Below are positions 53,729-61,766 of a stretch of 64,000 bases of DNA, one piece after another (positions within the stretch are counted from its first letter, which is position 1; every line of letters begins with the position of its first letter). The notes below the pieces were generated by a model, which was not told where the DNA came from, did no database searches, and saw only the letters and a list, made by a program, of their open reading frames with translations. Location of the stretch: NCBI RefSeq assembly GCF_024868665.1, contig NW_026634164.1:1-64000 (forward strand), read 5' to 3'. Source of the DNA: Triplophysa rosa (taxonomy: Eukaryota; Chordata; Actinopteri; Cypriniformes; Nemacheilidae). The position numbers were made by a program, and so were the translations under genes.

Positions 53729-55634
53729 CAGTCATCAACCTCCGGCTCCACGTTTTTCCAGACAACATCTCTTGCACTGGCGCCAATGCACTCGATGTCC
53801 ATGGGTACTGAGTACCTTGGAGTCCGGTTACAGAATCCAATTCAAATCGAAACCACCCCAATTTCAAGGGATAGTTCCTACTGTGTTGAGAGGAGAACTG
53901 CAACGCAGGTCTCTGGAAGAAGAGGTTTCAGTTCTTTTAGGAAAGGGAGCAATAACAAGCCTGCCCTCAGCGATAGGGCAGGGGTTTTATTCAACCTACT
54001 TCCTAATTTCAAAGAGGGATGGGGGTCTTCGGCCCATCCTGAACCTCAAGAAATTCAATCGACACTTAAAGCGACTGAGTTTCCATATGCTTCGTCTTTC
54101 AACCCTTTTGACGTTCATCAGAGAAGGGGATTGGTTCACGACAGTAGATCTCCAGGATGCCTACTTCCATATCCCAATTCACAGAGACCACAAGAAGTAT
54201 CTCAGGTTTCACTTTCAGGGAAACTCTTACGAGTACAACGTTCTCCCCTTCGGTCTGTCATTGGCCCCCCGCACCTTCACCAAGTGTATGGGTGCGGCGC
54301 TCACTCCACTCCGTCGCCAAGGTCTCCGCATTGCCAATTAACTGGACGATTGGATAATCTGTTCCCCTACAGAGGTACAGGCCAGGAGCGACACAAGCGT
54401 GGTCTTAGCCCACTTGCGAAAATTGGGGCTGACTCCGAACACCAAGAAGAGTTGTCTCACTCCCACGAGAGTTGTGACATTCCTGGGCTTGAGTTTGAGT
54501 TCAATGGTGATGAGAGCATCTCTGACTCTACAGAGACAGTCAGTGCTGAAGGACAGCCTGTCCGAGTTCATCACAACAAGGCAAGTTAAGGTAAAGAAGG
54601 GTCAGAGGCTGCTTGGCCTAATGGCAGCAGCCAGTCAGGTGGTGACGTTGGGGTTGCTTCATATGCGCCCATTGCAACGATGGTTCGCAAGATACAAAGT
54701 GAATCCATACGAAAATGGACGTCGACTGATTCCCAGAGACCTGGATTGTCTTCCAGCGGTAAAATGGTGGCTCTCGACTCCAGGCCTGACAGAAGGAGTC
54801 AAGCTGGGCCCGTTATGTTCAAGGGAGACCATAACGACAGATGCTTCACAGACAGGCTGGGGTGCTGTCTGGCGAGGCAATCCAGTACAAGGGGAATGGG
54901 ATGCCTCATGGGTAGGAGTACACATCAACCTCTTGGAGTTGGAGGCTGTATTTCGAGCTTTGATCCACTTTCTGCCTCAACTTTTGGTGAGACAAGTACT
55001 TATCCGTTCAGACAACACAACGGTCGTGTCGTACATAAACCACCAGGGTGGAGTACGTTCGATGCCCCTACACAGGAAGGCCCGGGATCTCCTGTTGTGG
55101 GCACATGCTCGAGGTGTGTCCCTAAGGGCTGTACACTTGCCAGGAGAGGACAATGTAGCAGCCGACCTCTTATCAAGGGGGGGTCCCAAGCCAGGAGAAT
55201 GGCGACTTCACACCACGGTGATAGAGGCCATTTGGCTTCGTTTTGGGAAGGCCAAAGTAGACCTTTTCGCCACACAGGAAAACACACACTGTCCCCTGTG
55301 GTATTCGATGATGGGCCCCAGAGGGCCCCTAGGGGTGGACGCTCTGGCAAACGATTGGCCCCCAGTGCTCCTGTATGCATTTCCTCCTTTCCCACTACTG
55401 CCTGCAGTCCTGGCCAAGGTGAGAGCTCTGAAGGCCAGACTCCTACTGGTGGCACCGGATTGGCCTCAACAACCATGGATGGCCGATATAATAGCATTGT
55501 TGATAGGGACACCTTGGGGTCTCCCAGTCACAAACGATATGCTGTCCCAGGCCCAGGGTCAGATCTCCCACCCGACTCCAGGGAAGTTCAGGTTACATGT
55601 CTGGCCACTAGACGGGAGTCAGCCAGGATTCTAG
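53706..55634 (+). pseudogene. DIRS copy E RT / RNase H / methyltransferase-like ORF2
   Basis: One frame of about 640 codons with a single stop. Start ATG 53706 overlaps gag. RT: YFLISKRDGGLRPILNLKKF, TVDLQDAYFHIPIH (first palm Asp), YNVLPFGLSLAPRTFTK, then IAN-stop-LDDW: the TAA at 54339-54341 falls on the Tyr of the YLDD catalytic box. Thumb SCLTPTRVVTFLGLSL follows. RNase H: ITTDASQTGWGAVW, HINLLELEAVFRAL, LIRSDNTTVVSYINHQGG, HLPGEDNVAADLLSR, all catalytic positions present. Methyltransferase-like tail: DLFATQENTHCPLWYS, VLLYAFPPFPLLP, LLLVAPDWPQQPWM. Apart from that stop it looks intact; a Tyr-to-stop change could be one substitution. Confidence 0.88.
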
Positions 55635-56687
55635 GAACAGCAGTTCTGACCACATTGCAAGCGGCCAAAGCTCCATCCACAAGGCGGCTTTATGCCTCTA
55701 GATGGGAGCGGTATTCTAGATGGTGTCACTCACTGGAGATAGACCCATTGTCGTGTGGAGTGGATTCCATCCTCTCATTTCTCCAGTTCGTACTGGAGAC
55801 TGGAATAACGGAATCAACCTTGAGAGGCTATGTGGCAGCTATATCTGACCGTCATGAGGGCTATGGAGGTTGCACAGTGGGGTCTCAACCTCTTCTCAGA
55901 CGTTATCTCAAAGGGGCTCGCAGAATTTGCCCATCTCGAGCTCAACTAATTCCCTCATGGGATCTGGGTGTCGTCTTGAAGGCTCTGGCAGAACCTCCTT
56001 TCGAACCTCTACATGAACTAGGGATGGAGTTTCTGACGTTGAAGACGGCATTTCTCTTGTCTATCTCTTCAATCAAGAGGGTGAGTGAGATTCATGCCTT
56101 CTCTGTGCATTCGGCATGTTTGAGATTGGGAGAAGAAGGCTCATCTATGTCGCTTCTTCAAAACCCTTCATTTCTGCCAAAAAGTTCTACCCCGTTCTTT
56201 TGTTTCCAGGCCTTTGGTGCTAGAACCATTCCATCCACCTCCTCACGTTTCAGAGGAATCGGCCAGACTCCATCTAATCTGTCCTGTCAGGGCACTGAGA
56301 AGGTACATTTCATGCACAGAACAGATCAGGCGTACCGATCAGTTATTTGTGTGTTATGGAAACTTGGTACAAGGACAGGCAGTATCCAAGCAGAGGCTGT
56401 CAAAATGGATTGTCAGGCTGATTGAGCTTGCCTATCACAGCACTGGAATGCCTCCCCCTCAGGGAGTAGTGGCCCACTCTACAAGAGGAGTGGCTGCCTC
56501 CTGGGCATTGTTTAGTGGTGCTCCTTTGGAAGATGTGTGCGCAGCAGCAGGATGGTCATCATCGCTGACATTTGCTAAGTTTTATCGTCTAGATGTGGCT
56601 ACGACGGTCTCATCAACTGTCCTGCAGACAGCAGTACTGCCTGATCGGACTTGTGTAAATGATGTCCAGGTGCAGAACACCCTCTGA
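55560..56687 (+). pseudogene. DIRS copy E tyrosine recombinase
   Basis: The frame that starts at 54680 becomes meaningful from about 55590 (APSTRRLYASRWERYSRW, GITESTLRGYVAAISDRHEG, ISSIKRVSEIHAFSV with the first catalytic Arg). It loses frame at an A5 run at 56179-56183: one A fewer restores the frame that continues to 56687 with VVAHSTRGVAASWAL (His and second Arg, near 56475 and 56484), AAAGWSSSLTF (Trp) and KFYRLD (nucleophile Tyr near 56583). All catalytic residues R-H-R-W-Y are present. The N-terminal 300 codons of the long frame from 54680 are a shadow of ORF2. The recombinase would integrate the circular cDNA. Confidence 0.85.
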
Positions 56688-56840
56688 TTTACTGTGTTAA
56701 GGTAATGTTGTCAAGGTGCTGACCGCCCTCTGACTTAACTGTGTGAATGTAAATATCGAGGTGCAGAACACCCTCTGATTTCACTGTGTACATGTAAATA
56801 TTGTCGAGGTTCTAACTGCCCTCTGATTACCTGTGTACAC
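56665..56840 (+). repeat. ~52-bp tandem repeats downstream of the recombinase
   Basis: Four units with [AG]GTGC(A/T)GA[AC]C(A/G)CCCTCTGA(T/C)TTAC/ACTGTGT and AATGTAAAT, at about 56670, 56716, 56759 and 56810. They lie between the recombinase stop and the ICR. Confidence 0.7.
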
Positions 56841-56943
56841 AACAAGGTAAACTAATAAATGTTCTATTCAGCATTAAAAGGTTTCCTTGAGTTTATTGCC
56901 CCGCTTGGGTTGGTTCTCCCCTCCTGACCTTATCTGGCATACA

Positions 56944-57036
56944 GTTGACCCATACTGTGGCGTGTTGACTGAAATGAAATAGAACGATGGGTTACATAAG
57001 GTAACCTAGTTCTATGAATAAGGTCAACACGCCACA
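56944..57036. repeat. DIRS copy E internal complementary region
   Basis: 56944-56985 (GTTGACCCATACTGTGGCGTG.. to ATAGAAC) is the complement of the left terminus 51760-51801. 56982-57036 (GAACGATGGGTTACATAAGG..) is the complement of the right terminus 57190-57243. They overlap at GAAC, marking the circle junction and the GTT ends. Confidence 0.88.
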
Positions 57037-57070
57037 CGGCGTGGTCACTCGGGGAGTACTTTTCACTACT

Positions 57071-57243
57071 CGGCAAAAGAGAATGGGTGGTGGTTCACAC
57101 CCGTATTTATAGCCAGGGTTGCAAGCGGGGCGTGGCTAATTTGATATACCATCTCCTGACAGCTCATCCTTAGCTAGGCTGACCCATACTGTGGCGTGTT
57201 GACCTTATTCATAGAACTAGGTTACCTTACGTAACCCATCGTT
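57071..57243 (-). repeat. DIRS copy E right ITR and terminal extension
   Basis: 57071-57207 is the inverted copy of 51777-51909. The remaining ~36 bases (TTATTCATAGAACTAGGTT.. to the final GTT) are the right-end extension not present on the left, as usual for DIRS elements. Confidence 0.85.
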
Positions 57244-58687
57244 CTCATTTTCCCGTCCTGCGCCGCGTTGTTTAAATAGCAAATGCATTTGCGCTCATTT
57301 CTGTGCACATGGGCGTTTTGGTTCTAAAAAAGAGGTGTGCTCAGGCGCATTGTTGGCGCGTTGCTATTTTGAGGAACTGAAAATAGACTGTGCCATAGAC
57401 CAACTCCAACCTTTTTTTGCTTAAAAACAGAGCGCATTAGTAGAAAATGCACCCCTGGGCGGGTCCACATACAATGCGCTTTCACTTAACTTATTACACA
57501 GAGGGAAGCGCAGCAGCACACAAACATGCCAAATATAAAAAAATAATGGATTACAATGTAAAAGATTATTATTGTGTACATAAAGATAAAAATCCAGCTT
57601 GTCGTGTAGATGATCTGCTCGCGCGCTTTAACCTCACGCACGAGCAGATGTGGTTCCTCTCTGGAGAAACGTCGTCTTTGCTCTTGCAAATTCCGCCGTG
57701 CAAGTAGCGAATTAGCCATGGCGCAAGCGCAACTGGCTCTTAAGGGGAATGGGAGATGAGACTCTGATTGGTTTACTGCACGTTGCGCCCAACAAACACC
57801 CATTACTCATTAAGAGAATCGGGACTACAACTCATAGTAATGGATTTTTTGGGGGCGTAAAGTGCAGTAAACCAATCAGAGTCTCATCTCTCATTCCCTT
57901 TAATAGCGCCATGGCGGATTTGTTACGGCGGAATTTGTAAGAGCAAAGACTGGACGCTTCTCCAGAGAGGAAACACATCTGCTCGTGCGTGAGGTTGAAG
58001 CGTGTAAGCAGACCATCTACAGGACAACCCGGTTTTTTATCTTTATGTACACAATAGTAATATTTTACAATGTAATCCATTTATTTTTATATTCAGCATG
58101 TTTGTGTGCTGCTGCGCTTCCCTCTGTCTAATATGTAAAGTGAAAGCACGTTGTGGACCCGCCCAGAGGCGCATTTTCTACTAAAGCGCTCTTTTAAAAA
58201 ATGAATTTAGACTTTAGACCAGGTTAAAATAGGGCCCTAGACCAGGTTTGAGTTGGTCTATGTTGCAGTCTATTTTCAGTTACTCAAGATAGCAATGCGC
58301 CTGAAAACACCTCTTTTGACCTGCATGCCCGTGGCCGCACAAATGCATTTGCTATTTAAACAACGCAAAGTAGAACGGTAAAACGAGAACTGCGTCGGGC
58401 GGAAACTAGCAAAAACACTTGCGCTGCGCCTTGCTCCTTGTGTATGATAGGGCCCGTAAACTCAAATAGTGCACATCCATCAGTAAACATTCAGCAGCAA
58501 AACTGATGACACACAAAAATCTGAATCTCTGGATAATATCAATAGGTGCACAGGTAATTGTGCATATCTACAGGGCTTTATACTACAGTACTTACTGTAA
58601 AGATACAGTATAATTACAGTATACACTTTTTATGAGAAATTTCATATAGCATATGTACACCCTCAAACTTATGATTGTCAAGTTACT

Positions 58688-60142
58688 GGGCCTCATTTCT
58701 GAAACGAGCGTACGACCGAAAACTGGGCGTACGGTCGTTTCCACGCAAAACTTGGCATTTATCAATATGGACGTGAGCGGTTGCTACGATCAAATCTCAT
58801 GACAGGTCTCAGTTCGTGTACGCAAGTTTTGAGATAGGGTGTCTGTGTACACTTTACCCTTTTGATAACTGAAAAGGAATAATGACAAATAAAAAAGATT
58901 AGGTAGCCTATTTTTCGTTTAGTATAACAAACGTAAAAGTAGGTTACGATGAGATTACTTTTTTCATTACATTAATAAAGTATTTTTAATTATTTCATTA
59001 TTTATTACATGATCATTTAATTGTTTGAAATTACAAGGTTAACAGGTGCTTTGGTGTACAAAACGTTAAGGACATTTTAGGCTACTTCTAAGATAATTTA
59101 CGACAATTAAAATGCACAATTAAAAGTCAAACATTTTAAAAACTACAATAGGCCTAATCCGTATATTTATGTGCAATGGGTTAGTTTGCCTATTTGCAAG
59201 ACGATAGCTTCTTTGATGGACAAATATGAATTCTAATGAAAACAGACAGCATGATTTAATGTTTTTTTTTTTTGTGAGATGTTCGATGGGATGGAAGATG
59301 CGCACTGGGTCACAGGTTGCCTTGCTTTGTGTGGCAGGTTCCAGGCCGGTTTGTGGGGGCTGAAGACCGCTGGTTCTGAAAGAGAAAAAATAAATGAAAC
59401 AAACATAAAACTGTGTGTGCTTGATTTAAGCAGCCTGAAATGCGAGATTAGCAGCATTCGATTTTAAACCTTTATCCTGCTTAGAAACATGCATCTGTCT
59501 CCTCCGCAACAGACCATTTTTTCTTCACCTAAATGAAGAAAACTGTATAAAAACATTTAGCCTACATATAAACATTATTGTATAATTGTGCATTATTCTA
59601 AATATATATTATATCTCGTTTTTACATTAACACATTAATGTAACTTAAAAGTTTTATGAAGTCAGATTAATTTTGTTTAAATTTAAATGCATTATACAAC
59701 CAAAGTAATGTAAAGCAACAACAATACTTTCAGTGTAAATTTATAATAGTGAAGCACTACTAAAAAAATGGTCATATCCAATAAAAAATACAAACCTCGG
59801 CTGGAGATCGGTTCATTACACCAACGCTATTGACCGCAGCGATCTCTTTCCAAAACTGTTTTTTACTTCCTTTGATTCCGCTTTCCAAGGTTAAACTTTA
59901 ATTTCTAAATCGGAAAAATTCCTCGTTTTGGCCAGATTACATTTCTCCATGTCGCAAAATCTAGGGGCGTTATATGTAAATTACGACCGATTTCAGCGGC
60001 AACATTTATCAAGGTACGACCATTCGTAAAATGAGATTGGCAGCATACGAATGTTTGATGAATCACACGTAAACACTGTCGTAAAACGATTTCTGCGCAC
60101 GGATCTGCGCTCGTTTCTACGTTAGATTGATAAATGAGGCCC
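58688..60142. mobile_element. GGGCCTCATTT-ended DNA transposon, 3-bp duplication
   Basis: GGGCCTCATTTCTGAAACGA at 58688 pairs with ..GATAAATGAGGCCC ending at 60142; ACT flanks both sides (58685-58687, 60143-60145). A 3-bp duplication and GGGCC-type ends suggest PIF/Harbinger-like, though Harbinger usually targets TWA. 1.46 kb, no transposase. Frames at 59120-59467 have no motif. Confidence 0.68.
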
Positions 60143-60145
60143 ACT

Positions 60146-60683
60146 GTATTTGAAGCATTTTTTACATGTGCTGTATTTTTGAAGAACTTAGAGACGACTA
60201 CTTACAAAAAATATTTTGTCAGAAGACCAAGAAATTGCTATAGTATCCTGTAACGAAATTGAGCCAAAGGTGCATAGGATGCCATGTTTATTTATATATT
60301 TATGTAATTTTATACTGTATTGTGTTGCATAGCCAGTTTATATTGTTTTTTTACTTTTTTGTCTTATCTACTTCCATCCAAGATTACTTTAGTTCAATCT
60401 TTTTTCTCCTAAAGCTCATTGCATTTTGCTCTTTCTGCACTCTTTTATGTTGTATATTGTAATAGACTGAGCTTTCAAATTACTATTTTCTTGAATCCCA
60501 CTAAGAGGTTTTAGTAACAGTGTTTTGAATCCAAGACTGTTGTAGTGTGAGTGTTTCTGAGTGGAAAAGCTTCATTTTGACCCAAAATATAATGTTGAGG
60601 GAATTGGGTGAGAAGTTATGGATTTGTGTTTAGAGTTTCGAGAAAAGGGTCATAATTTCAAGAAATGTGTTTAAGAAAAACTG
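60146..60683. other. Right part of the Tc1-like element
   Basis: Non-coding, AT-rich; nothing further recognised. Confidence 0.4.
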
Positions 60684-60750
60684 AAAGTCTAGAAGCAGCA
60701 TTTTGAACAAGTTGAAGGCAGTTTAGCAATTCTTGTCTTGCCGTAATCCA
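60684..60750 (-). pseudogene. L2-type LINE fragment, upstream side of the same copy
   Basis: Minus-strand translation reads LLNCLQLVQNAAS, the conserved LQLVQNAAAR block that precedes the LHWLP block by some 20-25 residues in L2 RT. The latter is found at the far side of the insertion (51541), so these two pieces were one LINE copy. Confidence 0.7.
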
Positions 60751-60969
60751 TTCTAAAATATCGCCTGGTTGATGGCAGAGGTCAGAGAAGAATGGTCAGA
60801 CTGGTTCAAGCTGTTAGAAAGTACAGTAGTCAAATAATACTCAACTTTATTTATATAGCGCTTTTACAATTTTCATTGTTACAAAGCAGCTGCACATGAG
60901 ACACATTGACTACAAGCAAAACAATCAAAGTTGTACCTGCAAAAACAAGAAAAGGTTGAAACACAGAAG

Positions 60970-61130
60970 ACAGACACACCCACACACAAAACACTCCACA
61001 CACACAACACGCACACGCACCAACACACACAGACACAGAGACACACACACACACGGATGCGCACGCACACACACACAACACACACACACACACGTACGTA
61101 CACAGACAAGTACGCACACACACACACGCT
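60970..61130. repeat. (CA)n-rich microsatellite
   Basis: Interrupted CACACA tract within the LINE 3' UTR. Long frames over it on both strands (60851-61155) are low-complexity artefacts. Confidence 0.95.
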
Positions 61131-61766
61131 CAGTGAGAGCACACATTTAGGATAAAGGAGAGAGAAGCACAGGTCAAATATAACAGATTATAAATTCCTA
61201 TATGCAATATTAATTAAGTAAAACTTTAAGATTCTAAAGCAGCCCCCCCGGTCAGGCAGATAGTGCAAAAACAGTATGCAAACGGTGGCGAGGAACCCAA
61301 AACTCTAATCGAGAAAAAAAACCTCAGGAGAACCCAGGCCCAACCAGGGGATTCCAGTTCCCCTCTGGCAAAAGCTGCTGCCTCTGCACAAGCTCCAGAG
61401 AACTTGCACAACAAGGCTAAATAAAATAAATAAACTTAATAATAAAATAAATTGTAGTTTAAGATTATCATTAATAATCTAATAGCATTTGAAGTTTTGT
61501 GGTGAAGACATGTCAAGAGACCGCGTCCTTCTTTATCCAGCTCTATCATCTCAGCTCTTGTCAGGTCCCCACTTCCCATTCTCCGCTCTACCATCAGGTC
61601 AGGCCATGAACTGCATCCTGCTCGCTGTGGTAACCTTGGAACAATGAGACAAGACTGGCTGAGAGTAGAGTACTGTTCTGTACTCTTTGATGCAACAAGT
61701 ACATCAGTTGTGTTTTTGGTTCCGGTTGATCTAACTAATGCAGCCTAAACCCTCTGAAGATTTATA

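Larger units (their letters stand above)
51760..57243 (+). mobile_element. DIRS retrotransposon copy E, nearly intact
   Basis: A different DIRS family from A-D. It starts GTTCTATTTCATTTCAG at 51760 and ends ..GTAACCCATCGTT at 57243, both ends GTT; the ICR (56944-57036) is the exact junction of the two termini. ITRs, gag, RT/RNase H/methyltransferase-like and tyrosine recombinase frames are all present in 5.48 kb. I count only two obvious lesions in the coding part: one in-frame stop at the RT catalytic Tyr and one single-base frameshift in the recombinase. It interrupts the left arm of a foldback element, whose arm sequence continues on both sides. Confidence 0.9.
51695..58455. mobile_element. 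Foldback (palindromic) DNA element with DIRS inserted in one arm
   Basis: Ends GGGCCCTATTGTACAC (51695) and its inverted equivalent GTGTATGATAGGGCCC (58455); both arms continue with GCAAGGCGCAGCGCAAGTG and AAAACACTTGCGCTGCGCC. After removing the DIRS element (51760-57243) the two halves, about 51695-57815 and 57840-58455, are near-complete inverted copies of about 0.63 kb with the centre around 57822. Opposed frames at 57447-57707 and 58080-57832 are mirror images and not genes. I see no target duplication. Superfamily unknown. Confidence 0.75.
51542..60683. mobile_element. Tc1/mariner-like non-autonomous element (hosts further insertions)
   Basis: CAGTTTTTCTCAATTGC at 51542 and the inverted TTAAGAAAAACTG ending at 60683 form the ends; TA precedes the left end (51540-51541), as expected for Tc1-type elements, while the right flank is AA, possibly mutated. 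It splits an L2 frame. Without its nested insertions it is about 0.9 kb and non-coding. Confidence 0.6.

Noticed and set aside
53786..54589. 267-codon plus-strand frame
   Set aside because: Shadow of the RT frame in the +1 register; the RT motifs lie in the frame starting at 53706.
54680..55580. N-terminal 300 codons of the 581-codon frame 54680-56425
   Set aside because: Out-of-frame reading of the RNase H/methyltransferase-like ORF2; only the part from about 55590 matches a recombinase.
57447..58080. Two opposed frames of 86 and 82 codons as a gene pair
   Set aside because: They are mirror images in the two arms of a palindrome; no motif.
60851..61155. Cys/Val-rich and His/Thr-rich frames
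   Set aside because: Translations of a (CA)n microsatellite.
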